In this document: piece by piece, positions 1 through 9,063 of the stretch
How the letters are laid out: every line of letters starts with the position of its first letter
Numbering within the stretch: the stretch's first letter is position 1
The notes under the pieces: generated by a model
Seen by the model: only the letters and a program-made list of their open reading frames with translations
The model's database searches: none
Told to the model about the DNA's origin: nothing
Position numbers and translations under genes: made by a program
NCBI RefSeq assembly: GCF_014204865.1
Contig: NZ_JACHMG010000001.1
Span: 1,054,001 to 1,118,000 of the forward strand
Direction: 5' to 3'
DNA: 64,000 nucleotides
Source: Amycolatopsis jiangsuensis
Lineage (GTDB): Bacteria > Actinomycetota > Actinomycetes > Mycobacteriales > Pseudonocardiaceae

Positions 1-403
1 AGCCGTCGCCGGGTGGGGTGGATGCGTCGGGACCGGTGCGGGTTGTTTTGCTGATTTTGGCCGTGGCATAGCGCAGTGACGGGCCGACCTCGTCCACGTC
101 CAGTTCGACGACTGTGCGTTTCTCGCCTTCCTTGGTCTCGAAAGAACGTTGTTTCAGGCGGCCCTTGGCCCAGACTCGTGTCCCCCGGGTGAGGCTTTCG
201 GCTACGTTCTCGGCCATCTGACGCCAGCAGGTGCAGCGCAGGAACAGGGCATCGCCGTCCTTCCACTCGCCCGAGGCCTTGTCGAGAGTGCGTGGCGTGG
301 ACGCGATCGTGAAGTTCGCGACCGCCGCGCCGGTCGGTGTGAAACGCAGCTCGGGGTCGGACGTGAGATTTCCGGTGATGTCGATGAGAGTTTCACCAGC
401 CAT
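1..403 (-). CDS. ssb: Single-stranded DNA-binding protein (partial, C-terminus outside window)
   Basis: This OB-fold protein coats single-stranded DNA during replication and repair. The visible 134 residues open [20 protein letters not shown] and continue with [10 protein letters not shown], the [19 protein letters not shown] segment and [15 protein letters not shown], all typical of bacterial SSB. Two tandem ATGs lie at 406 and 403. The second is preferred because the AAGGAGG ribosome site sits about 6 bases before it but only 3 before the first. The 3' end, with the acidic partner-binding tail, is cut by the window edge. It is not beside rpsF or rpsR here, so it may be a second SSB paralogue instead of the replicative copy; the window cannot decide this. 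Confidence 0.93.
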   Translation of the reverse strand, partial: MAGETLIDITGNLTSDPELRFTPTGAAVANFTIASTPRTLDKASGEWKDGDALFLRCTCWRQMAENVAESLTRGTRVWAKGRLKQRSFETKEGEKRTVVELDVDEVGPSLRYATAKISKTTRTGPDASTPPGDG

Positions 404-806
404 CATGATCCTCCTTACGGAAAAGGGCGAAGCCAGGGGCATCCGGCCGGAGCCGGTGGATATCGGCGCGCCGGGGAAAAGGAGGAAGGACGGCCGACCC
501 GGGCTCCTCGCGATTCGTGAGCGATCCGGGTTCGACCTTACCGGCGGAAGAGCGAGTGACCAGTCAGCGGTGAAATCTGTGGACAGTCGGAGTGGTTGTG
601 GACAACTTGGTCCGGACGAGGCCGTCGCTGATGGTGGAGTGGTAAGTCCACTGCGGATTTCGTGGCGGACGGCAGCCTGCAGGCGGCGATCCGCCGATTG
701 CCGACCACGGCACCCGGTAGGGTGCAGAACGTGGCGGCCGGCCCCGAGATGGGGAGCCGGCCGCCGCGCGATCGGGATCCGGCGTCAGAGCCGGTCCGTC
801 GGAAGG
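404..806. other. Intergenic region between the permease stop and ssb
   Basis: No convincing gene is visible here. The part next to the permease contains a strong GC-rich hairpin (733-765). The ssb-proximal part carries the AAGGAGG ribosome site at about 408-414 (minus strand). No clear -10/-35 pair could be picked by eye. Confidence 0.5.
733..765 (-). terminator. Hairpin downstream of the amino-acid permease
   Basis: A perfect 10-bp inverted repeat, GGCGGCCGGC (733-742) and GCCGGCCGCC (756-765), encloses a 13-base loop. It lies about 40 bases after the permease stop codon. There is no long U-tract, as is usual for actinobacterial terminators. Confidence 0.6.
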
Positions 807-2198
807 TCAGGCGCCGAGTTTCGCCTGGCGGCGGCGGGAGACCAACCACCAGCCGCCCGCGAGGACGACGACGATGACCGGGATCGAGTAGAACGCGATC
901 TTCTCGGCACCGTCCGAGAAGCCCATCAAGACGATCACCAGGACGAGGAATCCGAGCGTGGCCCAGTTGGTGTAGGGCGCGCCGGGCATCCGGTAGCTCG
1001 GGCGTTCCAGTTCGCCGCGGAGAGCGGCCTGCCGCATGCGCATCTGCGAGAGGATCAGGGTGGCCCAGGTGGCGACCACGCCGAGGGACGCGACCGCCGT
1101 GGCGATGTCGAACGCCTCCGAGGGCACGATGTAGTTCAGCACCACGCCGAGCACGTAGGCGACCGAGGTGAACAGGATCCCGCCGAAGGGCACGTGCCGG
1201 CTGTTCATCCTGCCGACGAACTTCGGGGCCTCGCCCTTGTCCGCGAGGGCGCGCAGGATCCGGCCGGTCGAGTACAGGCCCGAGTTGCACGACGACAGCG
1301 CCGCGGTGAGCACGACCGCGTTCATCACGTCGCCGATACCGCCGATCCCGAGCCGGGAGAAGACCGTCACGAACGGGCTTTCGTCGCCGTTGTAGAACGG
1401 CCACGGCAGCAGCATCGCCAGCAGCAGCACGGAACCGACGTAGAAGACACCGATCCGCCACACCACGCCGTTGATGGCCTTGGGCAGCACCTTGCGGGCG
1501 TCCTTCGTCTCGCCGGCCGCGATGCCGACGACCTCGATCGCCGAGTACGCGAAGACCACGGCCTGCAGCGTCATCAGCGCGATTCCGACGCCTGCCGGGA
1601 AGAACCCGCCGTGGTTGGTGAGGTTCTGCACGCCGGCCTTCTCGCCGCCGATGTTCGCGCCGGTCAGCACCAGCCCGACCGCGGTCACCAGGAACACGAC
1701 GATCGCGAGCACCTTGACCACGGAGAACCAGAATTCGAGCTCGCCGAAGAGCTTGACGCTCAACAGGTTCACCGTCATGAGCACGCCGAGCGCGACCAGT
1801 GCGGTGATCCACTGCGGAACGTCGGGCAGCCACTTGTGCACGTAGATCGCGACCGCGGTGATCTCCGCGATCCCGGTCATGGCCCAGTTCAGCCAGTACA
1901 TCCAGCCGGACACGAAACCGGCCCACGGTCCGATGAACTTGCGGGCGTAGGTCACGAAACTGCCGGAGCTGGGCTGGTGCAGCACCAGTTCGCCGAGCGC
2001 GCGCATCACGAAGTAGGCGGCGATGCCGCACAACGCGTACGAGAGCACGAGCGACGGGCCGGCCGTGTGGAGCTTTCCCCCGGCGCCGAGGAAGAGCCCG
2101 ACCCCGATCGCCCCGCCGATCGCGATCATCTGCACCTGGCGGTTGCCCAGTGCTTTGGTGTAGTTGTCACCCTTCTCGGTGACGACTGTGGAATCCAT
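807..2198 (-). CDS. Amino-acid permease, APC superfamily (AAT family, AnsP/CycA-like)
   Basis: This is a 463-residue integral membrane protein with about 12 hydrophobic segments. It opens with the family signature MIAIGGAIGVGLFLGAGGKL at residues about 25-44, followed by RALGELVLHQPSSGSFVTYA. It should import an amino acid by proton symport. The RALGELVLHxPSSGSFVSYA pattern resembles asparagine (AnsP) and D-serine/D-alanine/glycine (CycA) permeases, but the substrate cannot be read from sequence. The ATG start gives the usual family length. It is monocistronic, has a hairpin after its stop, and is transcribed away from the MFS exporter on the other side of a 367-base gap. Confidence 0.9.
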   Translation of the reverse strand: MDSTVVTEKGDNYTKALGNRQVQMIAIGGAIGVGLFLGAGGKLHTAGPSLVLSYALCGIAAYFVMRALGELVLHQPSSGSFVTYARKFIGPWAGFVSGWMYWLNWAMTGIAEITAVAIYVHKWLPDVPQWITALVALGVLMTVNLLSVKLFGELEFWFSVVKVLAIVVFLVTAVGLVLTGANIGGEKAGVQNLTNHGGFFPAGVGIALMTLQAVVFAYSAIEVVGIAAGETKDARKVLPKAINGVVWRIGVFYVGSVLLLAMLLPWPFYNGDESPFVTVFSRLGIGGIGDVMNAVVLTAALSSCNSGLYSTGRILRALADKGEAPKFVGRMNSRHVPFGGILFTSVAYVLGVVLNYIVPSEAFDIATAVASLGVVATWATLILSQMRMRQAALRGELERPSYRMPGAPYTNWATLGFLVLVIVLMGFSDGAEKIAFYSIPVIVVVLAGGWWLVSRRRQAKLGA

Positions 2199-2565
2199 GG
2201 TTGCGGGACGTTACTGGTCCCGTGAATCAGTGACCAAGCGCACCTAGGAAAACTTAAGGTGTGCGGGAGATCACGACAGTCGAGCCGCGCGAACCGCCCA
2301 TTTCGGATTGACACCACGATCGCCTGTTCGGTGCGGACGGAACGGTCTGCGGGAGGTATCTTCAGGAACCTTTTCGTGGCCGGAGGGGAACAGCTCCCGG
2401 TGCGGCCCGGTACAGCTGCGGGTGCGGCCCGCGGTCGACGGGGCCTGCGAAGTGGTGCCGCGCCGGTCGGCGCGCGCTGTCACCGGAACGAGTAAATCTA
2501 CTGTGGACAGAGGTGGGCTACGGTGGACGAGCCGGGAGCACCGGCGCGGGCGGGAGGAGTGCCGG
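2199..2565. other. Divergent intergenic region (permease / MFS exporter)
   Basis: This 367-base gap must hold the promoters of both neighbours. A TTGACA hexamer lies at 2308-2313 but has no convincing -10 at standard spacing. GGGAGGAG at about 2552-2559 is the ribosome site for the exporter. No gene is seen. Confidence 0.4.
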
Positions 2566-4608
2566 ATGACGGCCACGGCCGAGGTCGCCGGGGACCAGCC
2601 CCTGGGGGCCGCGCTGCCGAAGCGGAAGATCAACGCGGTGTTCGGCGCGGTTCTGCTGGGCATGCTGCTGGCCGCGCTGGACCAGACGATCGTCGGCACC
2701 GCCCTGCCCACCATCGTCGGCGATCTCGGGGGCGCCGGGCATCTCTCCTGGGTGATCACCGCCTACCTGCTGGCCGAGACGATCATGACGGTGGTCATCG
2801 GCAAGCTCGGCGACCTGTTCGGCCGGAAGCTGATGTTCCAGCTGTCGGTGGTGGTCTTCGGCATCGGCTCGTTCTTCTGCGGGTTCGCCGACAGCATGAC
2901 CTGGCTGATCATCTGGCGTGCGGTGCAGGGGCTGGGTGGCGGCGGCCTGATGGTCACCTCCACCGCGCTGATCGCGGACGTGGTGCCGCTGCGCGAACGC
3001 GGGAAGTACCAGGGCGCGCTCGGTTCGGTGTTCGGGGTGGTCACCGTCGCCGGGCCGATGCTCGGCGGGCTGTTCGTGGACCACCTGTCCTGGCGATGGG
3101 CGTTCTACGTGAACCTCCCGCTGGTCGTGGTCGTGCTGATCGTCGCGGCCGCCGCGATGCCCAGCGTGCGGGCGAGGGCGAAGCCGGTCATCGACTACCT
3201 CGGCATCCTGCTGATCGGCCTCGCGGCGACCGGGCTCACGCTCGTGACGAGCTGGGGCGGCACCACCTACCCGTGGGGTTCGCCGACGATCATCGGCATG
3301 GCCGCGGGCTCGGTGGTGCTGCTGGCCGCCTTCGTGGTCGTGGAGCTGCGCGCGAAGGAGCCGATGCTGCCGATGCGGCTGTTCCGGAACCCGGTGTTCA
3401 CCGTCAGCGGCATCATGAGCTTCGTCGTCGGTTTCGCGATGCTCGGCGCGCTGTCCTACCTGCCGACCTACATGCAGTACGTGCAGGGCACCTCGGCCAC
3501 CACCTCCGGCGTCCGGCTGCTGCCGATGGTGCTGGCGCTGCTGTTCGCTTCGATCCTGTCCGGCAACCTGGTCAGCCGCACCGGCCGGTACAAGATCTTC
3601 CCGCTGGTGGGCACGGCGTTGATGACGCTCGGGCTCTACCTGCTGTCCCGGCTGGGGGCGGACACCGGATTCTGGGAGGCATCGGGCTACATGGCGGTGC
3701 TGGGCCTCGGCATCGGGCTCAGCATGCAGGTGCTGGTCATCGCGGTGCAGAACACCGCGGAGTACCGCGATCTCGGCGTCGCCACGTCCGGGGCGACCTT
3801 CCTGCGCTCGATCGGCAGCTCCTTCGGCGCGGCGATCTTCGGCACGATCTACGCCAACCAGCTCGGCCCGAACCTCGCCCGTGCGGCGGCCGAGCATCCG
3901 TTGCCGCCGGGGCTCGACCCGCACGTCGTACAGGTCCCGGCAGCACTGCACCAGCTGCCGCGGGCGGTCTCGGACCCGGTGATCGAGGCCTACAGCGATG
4001 CGCTGCACGTGGTCTTCCTCTACGCCGCGCCGGTGGGGCTGCTGGCGTTCGTGCTCGCCTGCTTCCTCAAGGAGGTCCCGCTGCGGGACACCTCGCGGGC
4101 GGCCGCGCCGGACCTCGGCGACGGGTTCGCCATGCCGGAAGCCCGCGAGCACGACCGGCAGCTCGAACGGGCCATCGCGACGCTGTTCTTCCGCGAGCGG
4201 CGCAAGGCGGCGCCGGCCATCGCCGCCCGCGCCGGATCGGACCTCGACCGCGGTGGTCTGTGGTGCCTCGTGCAGGTCCACCTGCGGGAGCGCACGGACC
4301 GGCCGGCCACGCTCACCGCCATCGGCGCGCACTACGCCTTGCCGCCCGAGGTGCTGGAACCGGCGTTCGCGCGGCTGGAGCTGACCGGGCACCTGACGTA
4401 TCGCCGCGGAACGTTCGCGCTCACCGAGAGCGGCCGTGCGGAGACCGCGAAACTCGTGCACGCGTGGCGGAACTGGATCGCCGAACGGCTCGGTGACTGG
4501 GGTGGCGCGGACCGCGCCGGACTGGACGCCGCGATCACCCGTGTGGCGACCCGAATCCTCGACGAGAGCGAGGATCCCGCACGGTCCGGGCGGCACGCGC
4601 TCGTCTGA
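2566..4608 (+). CDS. MFS drug exporter, DHA2 (EmrB/QacA) family, with C-terminal winged-helix-like tail
   Basis: This 680-residue proton-coupled exporter has a 14-TM DHA2 core covering about residues 20-510. Motifs include LDQTIVGTALPTIVGDLGG near TM1, GKLGDLFGRK in the first cytoplasmic loop, and the motif-C-like GPMLGGLFVDHLSWRW. The ATG at 2566 follows GGGAGGAG; the in-frame codons upstream are not protein-like. About 150 residues follow the last helix. They include LPPEVLEPAFARLELTGHLT and a beta-wing-like RRGTFALTESGRAE, which look like a MarR-type winged helix at about residues 560-640. A cytoplasmic tail of this kind is not part of the core family. The substrate is unknown. Confidence 0.9.
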   Translation: MTATAEVAGDQPLGAALPKRKINAVFGAVLLGMLLAALDQTIVGTALPTIVGDLGGAGHLSWVITAYLLAETIMTVVIGKLGDLFGRKLMFQLSVVVFGIGSFFCGFADSMTWLIIWRAVQGLGGGGLMVTSTALIADVVPLRERGKYQGALGSVFGVVTVAGPMLGGLFVDHLSWRWAFYVNLPLVVVVLIVAAAAMPSVRARAKPVIDYLGILLIGLAATGLTLVTSWGGTTYPWGSPTIIGMAAGSVVLLAAFVVVELRAKEPMLPMRLFRNPVFTVSGIMSFVVGFAMLGALSYLPTYMQYVQGTSATTSGVRLLPMVLALLFASILSGNLVSRTGRYKIFPLVGTALMTLGLYLLSRLGADTGFWEASGYMAVLGLGIGLSMQVLVIAVQNTAEYRDLGVATSGATFLRSIGSSFGAAIFGTIYANQLGPNLARAAAEHPLPPGLDPHVVQVPAALHQLPRAVSDPVIEAYSDALHVVFLYAAPVGLLAFVLACFLKEVPLRDTSRAAAPDLGDGFAMPEAREHDRQLERAIATLFFRERRKAAPAIAARAGSDLDRGGLWCLVQVHLRERTDRPATLTAIGAHYALPPEVLEPAFARLELTGHLTYRRGTFALTESGRAETAKLVHAWRNWIAERLGDWGGADRAGLDAAITRVATRILDESEDPARSGRHALV

Positions 4609-4673
4609 GAACCACCTCGCCACGACAGGCCGTTGACCGCCACACACCTCGCACCCCCTATCGTGCCGGGACT

Positions 4674-6251
4674 GTGTCGGTGGAGGAGTCGAGGACGGCG
4701 AGCAGCGCCGAGGCGGATCGCCGTGGCGCAGACCGTGCGGATCGTGCCGTACGGTCGATTTCCGTGCGTACCGGATGGCTGCCCTGGGCAGCGGCCCTGC
4801 TGGGGCTGCTGTCGTTCCTGCTGGTGCGGGAAAGCCTGACCGACGACGGGTACATCACGCTTGCCTACGCGAAGAACCTTGCCGTGCACGGAGAGTGGGC
4901 GCTCGTGCCGGGCAGCGTCGCGAACTCCGCGACGTCGCCACTCGACGTACTGCTGCTGGGCCTGCTCACCTTCGCGACGCGGATCAGCGGTTCCGCACAT
5001 CCGGTGTTCGCGCTCGGGGTGCTCACCGCGCTCACGAGCGGGGCGCTCGGCTGGGCGTGGCTGCGGTTGACGCACCGGTTCCGGCTGGCGCCGTGGGTTG
5101 CGCTGCTCGGCGTGGTGCTCGTGGTGGCGAACCCGTTCCTGCTTTCCGCCACCGGGCTCGAAGTCCTGCTGGTACCGGCCATTTTGTTGTGGCTGGTGGT
5201 GTTCGCCGCCGAGGGGCGGCCGGTGCTGTTCGGGGTGGCCGCCGCACTGGCCGTGCTGACCCGGCTCGACCTAGTCGTGTTCGTCGCGGTCATCGGGTTC
5301 GCCACGGCGGGGATTCGGCGGCACTTCTGGCGTGCGTTCGCGACGGGGATCGCGGTGGCCGCGCCCTGGTTTCTGGTCAGCTGGTTCGCACTCGGTTCGT
5401 TCGTCCCGGACACGCTGGTGATCAAGCAGGCCCAGAGCGATCTGTTCGGCAAGTGGGGCTACTTCACCGGGCCGATGATGTATTTCCTCATCCAGCCGGT
5501 CGCGGTGGTCTTCACGTTCGCGGCGGCGCTGGCCGGGGTCGTGCTCCTGATCGCGTGGGCGGGCGTCCGCTTCGCCCGCCGCTGGGACGGTTTCCCGGCA
5601 CTGGCACCGGTGGCCGGGCTCGGCGCGGGCGGGGTGCTGTACTACCTGGTGTACTCGATGCTCGGGGTCGGGCCCTACCACTGGTACTACGTGACGCCGG
5701 TGGTCGGCATCGGGATGTTCGCCGTGCTGGTGGCCGGTGTCTGGCTCACGGAGGCGACCGAGCGTCCGGCGCCGCACCGGGGTGCGCCACTGGCCGCACT
5801 GGGTGTCGTCGGGGTGGTCGTCGCGGGCGCGGTGGGGGTGGACCTCGCCCAGGGCGTGCCGTGGCGTTCGCCGGTCGTCTTCGGCAACTGGGCGAGTTCG
5901 ACCGACTACGCCAGGGTGGGGCGTGAGCTGGGCGCCCGGCTGGACGGGAAGTCGGTGGCCGGTCCGGGTGAGATCGGCACGCTGGCCTACTTCTGCGACT
6001 GCCGGATCCTCGACGTGTTCTCCGACCGCAGCCAGGTCGCGCCCCTCGTGCAGCGGCGGATCGCCGGCGCCTCGGGGGTCAAGTCGTTCGCGTTGCGGCT
6101 GAACTACCGCTGGTTCGACCGGACCCAGCCCAAGCGACGTCCGGACTACCGGCTGCTCTACGGCGAGGGCCCGGCTACCGGACCCGACTCGTGGACCGTC
6201 ACCTCGGCGGCCAAGGGCGTCGGGCACTTCACCCTGCTCCCGGAAGGCTGA
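4674..6251 (+). CDS. GT-C-type membrane glycosyltransferase-like protein
   Basis: This is a 525-residue polytopic membrane protein with roughly 10-11 hydrophobic helices. The first extracytoplasmic loop holds a DD pair (LTDDGYITLAYAKNL) and a downstream NSATSPLDVLLL segment. This layout matches GT-C glycosyltransferases that use polyprenyl-phosphate sugars, such as actinobacterial arabinosyl- or mannosyltransferases of the AftB/DUF2029 type. A soluble segment of about 130 residues follows the last helix. The start is GTG; no strong ribosome site is visible. It stands alone between the MFS exporter and the primase-polymerase. Acceptor and donor are unknown, and a hypothetical membrane protein is the conservative name. 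Confidence 0.7.
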   Translation: MSVEESRTASSAEADRRGADRADRAVRSISVRTGWLPWAAALLGLLSFLLVRESLTDDGYITLAYAKNLAVHGEWALVPGSVANSATSPLDVLLLGLLTFATRISGSAHPVFALGVLTALTSGALGWAWLRLTHRFRLAPWVALLGVVLVVANPFLLSATGLEVLLVPAILLWLVVFAAEGRPVLFGVAAALAVLTRLDLVVFVAVIGFATAGIRRHFWRAFATGIAVAAPWFLVSWFALGSFVPDTLVIKQAQSDLFGKWGYFTGPMMYFLIQPVAVVFTFAAALAGVVLLIAWAGVRFARRWDGFPALAPVAGLGAGGVLYYLVYSMLGVGPYHWYYVTPVVGIGMFAVLVAGVWLTEATERPAPHRGAPLAALGVVGVVVAGAVGVDLAQGVPWRSPVVFGNWASSTDYARVGRELGARLDGKSVAGPGEIGTLAYFCDCRILDVFSDRSQVAPLVQRRIAGASGVKSFALRLNYRWFDRTQPKRRPDYRLLYGEGPATGPDSWTVTSAAKGVGHFTLLPEG

Positions 6252-6289
6252 GGCCCGCGCGAAGGGCGGTTTGCGGCTACCGTCGGGAC

Positions 6290-7234
6290 ATGGCCAAGGA
6301 CTCGGCGGTCGAGCTCGAAGTGGGCGGACGGACGGTCCGGATCTCCCATCCGGATCGGGTGTACTTCCCGGCGCGCGGCGAGACGAAGCTGGACCTCGTG
6401 CGCTACTACCTGTCGGTGGGCGAGGGGATCGTGCGGGCGCTACGGGAGCGGCCGTGCATGCTGCACCGGTTCCCGTCCGGTGTGGCGGGGGAGAAGGTGC
6501 ACCAGAAGCGGGTGCCGAACGGCGCGCCACCGTGGCTGGAGACGGTACGGGTGCACTTCCCGCGGTACGGGCGGCACGCCGACGAGCTGTGCGTGACCGA
6601 GGCGGCGCACGTCGCGTGGGCGGTGCAGATGTCCACAGTGGAGTTCCATCCGTGGAATTCACGACGAGCGGACACCGAACGTCCGGACGAATGGCGGATA
6701 GACCTCGATCCGATGCCGGACTGCCCGTTCTCCACGGTGCGCCGGGTCGCGCACGTCGCGCACGAGGTCCTCGACGAGCTGGGCTTCGCCGGCTGGCCGA
6801 AGACCTCGGGTGGCAGTGGGCTGCACATCTACGTGCGCATCGAACCGCGATGGGGCTTCTCCGACGTGCGCCGCGCGGCGCTGGCCTTCGCCCGTGAGGT
6901 GGAGCGGCGGGCGCCGGACGAGGTGACCACCGCCTGGTGGCGCAAGGACCGCGACCCCGCGAAACTGTTCGTGGACTACAACCAGAACGCTCGCGACCAC
7001 ACCATCGCCAGCGCGTACTCGGTGCGTGGCGTACCGGAGGGGACGGTGTCCACCCCGCTGCGCTGGGACGAGATCGACGACGTCGACCCCCGGGACTGCA
7101 CCATCGCGACGGTTCCGGCGCGGTTCGCCGAACTCGGCGATCTGCACGCCGGGATCGACGACGCGGCCTTCTCGCTGGAACCACTGCTCGAGTGGGCCGA
7201 CCGCGACGGGCTGGAGGAAGCCGGAGACGACTGA
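6290..7234 (+). CDS. Stand-alone LigD-type primase-polymerase (PolDom)
   Basis: This 314-residue protein of the archaeo-eukaryotic primase superfamily matches the polymerase domain of LigD, which fills gaps and adds nucleotides during non-homologous end joining. Visible motifs are SHPDRVYFP near the N-terminus, the catalytic Asp pair in WRIDLDPMPDCPF, the nucleotide-binding KTSGGSGLHIYVRI, and LFVDYNQNARDHTIASAYSVR with its conserved DYNQN (given here as two adjoining halves of one block). No ligase or nuclease domain is attached, and neither ku nor an ATP-dependent ligase is nearby. Actinobacteria often carry several separate LigD-like polymerases. The ATG at 6290 gives the family's normal N-terminus. 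Confidence 0.92.
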   Translation: MAKDSAVELEVGGRTVRISHPDRVYFPARGETKLDLVRYYLSVGEGIVRALRERPCMLHRFPSGVAGEKVHQKRVPNGAPPWLETVRVHFPRYGRHADELCVTEAAHVAWAVQMSTVEFHPWNSRRADTERPDEWRIDLDPMPDCPFSTVRRVAHVAHEVLDELGFAGWPKTSGGSGLHIYVRIEPRWGFSDVRRAALAFAREVERRAPDEVTTAWWRKDRDPAKLFVDYNQNARDHTIASAYSVRGVPEGTVSTPLRWDEIDDVDPRDCTIATVPARFAELGDLHAGIDDAAFSLEPLLEWADRDGLEEAGDD

Positions 7235-7300
7235 TCCCGGCCGTCGCGCGGTGCCGGGCCGGCCCGCGTGCCACGATGGCCCGGGAGACGGGAGGACGAC

Positions 7301-8077
7301 GTGCCGCAGCGGATCCTGGTGACCGGCGGAACCGGCCAGCTCGGCCGGGTGCTCGTGGACCAGCTGGTGGCGGCCGGGCAGCGAGTGCGGGTGCTGAGCC
7401 GCCGCGGACGCACCGGCGGCGGCGCCGAGTGGACGACCGGGGACCTGCGGACCGGACGCGGCCTGGACGTCGCGGTCGCCGGGGCGGACGTGATCGTGCA
7501 CTGTGCCACGGATTTCCGCCGCGAGGCCGAGGTGATGCGGCGGCTGGTGGAGGCCGCGCGCTGGGGCCGGCAGGCACCGCATGTGGTGTATGTGTCGATC
7601 GCCGGGGTGGACCGGGTCCCGCTCGGCTACTACCGGGCGAAGCTGGCTGCCGAGGAGGTACTGGCCGGTTCCGGGCTGCCGTACACGATCCTGCGTGCGA
7701 CGCAGTTCCACGCGCTGGTGCGGTCGTTGCTGGCCGCCGCGGCGCGGTTGCCGGTGGTGCCGGTGCCGCGGTGGCGGTTCCAGCCGGTCGACGTGCGTGA
7801 CGTCGCGGCGCGGCTGGCGGAGCTGGCGGCCGGTCCGCCGCGGGGCCGGGTGGCCGACCTCGGCGGACCCGAAGTGCGATCGGCGGCGGACCTGGTGCGG
7901 GCGCTGCTCGCCGCGTCCGGGCGGGACAAGCGGGTGGTGCGGGTGTGGTGGCCCGGACGGCTCTATCGCTCCTACGCCGAGGGCGGGAACCTGGCGCCCG
8001 GGCACGCCGACGGGGTGGTCACGTTCGAGCGGTACCTCGCCGAACGCGGGAACGTGGCGGCGATGCGGTACCGCTGA
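7301..8077 (+). CDS. SDR-family NAD(P)-binding protein (NmrA-like)
   Basis: This 258-residue atypical short-chain dehydrogenase/reductase has the N-terminal dinucleotide motif ILVTGGTGQLGRVLV (GxxGxxG). HVVYVSIAGVDRVPLGYYRAK follows in the position of the active-site region, with Tyr-Tyr-xx-Lys partly resembling YxxxK. FQPVDVRDVAARLAEL occurs in the C-terminal half, as in NmrA-like nucleoside-diphosphate-sugar-epimerase relatives. The GTG at 7301 follows GGGAGGAC closely. It is transcribed in the same direction as the upstream polymerase with a gap of 66 bases. The substrate is unknown, and such proteins may act only as redox sensors. Confidence 0.85.
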   Translation: MPQRILVTGGTGQLGRVLVDQLVAAGQRVRVLSRRGRTGGGAEWTTGDLRTGRGLDVAVAGADVIVHCATDFRREAEVMRRLVEAARWGRQAPHVVYVSIAGVDRVPLGYYRAKLAAEEVLAGSGLPYTILRATQFHALVRSLLAAAARLPVVPVPRWRFQPVDVRDVAARLAELAAGPPRGRVADLGGPEVRSAADLVRALLAASGRDKRVVRVWWPGRLYRSYAEGGNLAPGHADGVVTFERYLAERGNVAAMRYR

Positions 8078-8083
8078 GGCCGC

Positions 8084-8287
8084 TCAGCTCTGCACGAAGA
8101 AGTGCCAGCCGACCCACCACCACGCGAGGACCAGCGCGACGCGGGTGGACCGTTTCCGCATCAGCGCGGAGAGCACTCGCGTCAGCGGTGGCACCTTCTT
8201 CGGCGCCACGTGGCTGGCCACCCACAGGGAGATCGCCGCGACCACGATCGTGCCGAACCCGATTTCGGTGACGAGCCTGCTGGTCAC
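8084..8287 (-). CDS. Small membrane protein, DUF6186-like
   Basis: This 67-residue protein has an N-terminal hydrophobic helix (IGFGTIVVAAISLWVASHV), a basic middle part with VPPLTRVLSALMRKRSTRVA, and a tryptophan-rich C-terminus (VLAWWWVGWHFFVQS). That layout resembles the DUF6186 family of Actinobacteria, whose function is unknown. The GTG start overlaps the stop of the upstream membrane-protein gene by 4 bases (GTGA), so the two are translationally coupled. Confidence 0.75.
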   Translation of the reverse strand: MTSRLVTEIGFGTIVVAAISLWVASHVAPKKVPPLTRVLSALMRKRSTRVALVLAWWWVGWHFFVQS

Positions 8288-8883
8288 GCGGTCCTCCTCG
8301 CCGCCGCGGCCGCGCGCAGCATGGCCAGCCCCGCGGCCACCCAGACCGCGAGGGCCAGCGCCTGCACCACCCGGTTGCCGAGCATCGGGTCGACCAGGTC
8401 GCTCATCGTCGGATGGGTCAGGGACAGGCCGCCCGCGGCCTGTTCGTAGATGAAGGCGACGAGCTCCCAGACACACCAGCCGACGGCGAGCGCCACCCAG
8501 ACCCAGCCCCGTGGCACACGCGGCGCGGCCGGCAGCGAGGGCTCCCGCCACTCCACCACCAGCGCGCCGATTCCCACCGCGGACACGGTGAGCAGCATCG
8601 GCACCGTCTGCCTGCCGAACACCAGCGCCACCACCGCGACCACGGCGATCAGCGGCAACCCTGGCAGCCGGACCGGCTCGCCGAGCGCGTTCTCGGCCGA
8701 GGGCGCGTGCCGTTCGGTCACCAGCAGCAGCACGGCCGCCGCGAAGAAGATCAGTGCGTCCGCCGGAGCATCGCGGATCCAGTGCGCGAGGGCGGCGATC
8801 ACCAGCCCGGCGACCGGCAGGTCCACGGCGAGCCGGCCGCGTGGGTACCCCGCGGACCGGTGTTCGGAACTGCTCACGGCCAT
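8284..8883 (-). CDS. Integral membrane protein of unknown function
   Basis: This 199-residue protein has about five or six hydrophobic segments, including LPVAGLVIAALAHWI, ALIFFAAAVLLLVTE, IAVVAVVALVFGR and VVQALALAVWVAAGLAML. I do not recognise the family. The ATG at 8883 is chosen because an AAGGGGGG tract precedes it and MAVSSSEHRS is followed directly by protein-like sequence. An in-frame ATG at 8967 would add an unconvincing 28-residue leader. Its stop overlaps the start of the small DUF6186-like gene, so the pair probably works together in the membrane. Confidence 0.75.
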   Translation of the reverse strand: MAVSSSEHRSAGYPRGRLAVDLPVAGLVIAALAHWIRDAPADALIFFAAAVLLLVTERHAPSAENALGEPVRLPGLPLIAVVAVVALVFGRQTVPMLLTVSAVGIGALVVEWREPSLPAAPRVPRGWVWVALAVGWCVWELVAFIYEQAAGGLSLTHPTMSDLVDPMLGNRVVQALALAVWVAAGLAMLRAAAAARRTA

Positions 8884-9063
8884 CGGCGGCGGGCCCCCTT
8901 CGCGTCCTCGTCCTGCTGGGAGCCAACACGGAAGGAAGCCGTCCGCTTCCCGGATCGGGTGTGACAAGTTCGGGCTTGCGTTCGGGCTGATTCGTGATCT
9001 CTGACGACGTGAGACGCGGCTCGGTCACGGGGGTTCGCGAGGGCAGCCGGGCCACTCGGCGAT

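Noticed and set aside
231..2225. Long plus-strand frame of 664 codons opposite the amino-acid permease
   Set aside because: It is rich in Arg, His, Gln and Asp with no recognisable domain and lies antisense to a clear permease; it is a by-product of high-GC codon usage. The same applies to other long antisense frames, for example 35653-36555 and 44143-48606.
2308..2313. TTGACA as a -35 promoter element
   Set aside because: No acceptable -10 hexamer occurs at 16-18 bases downstream.
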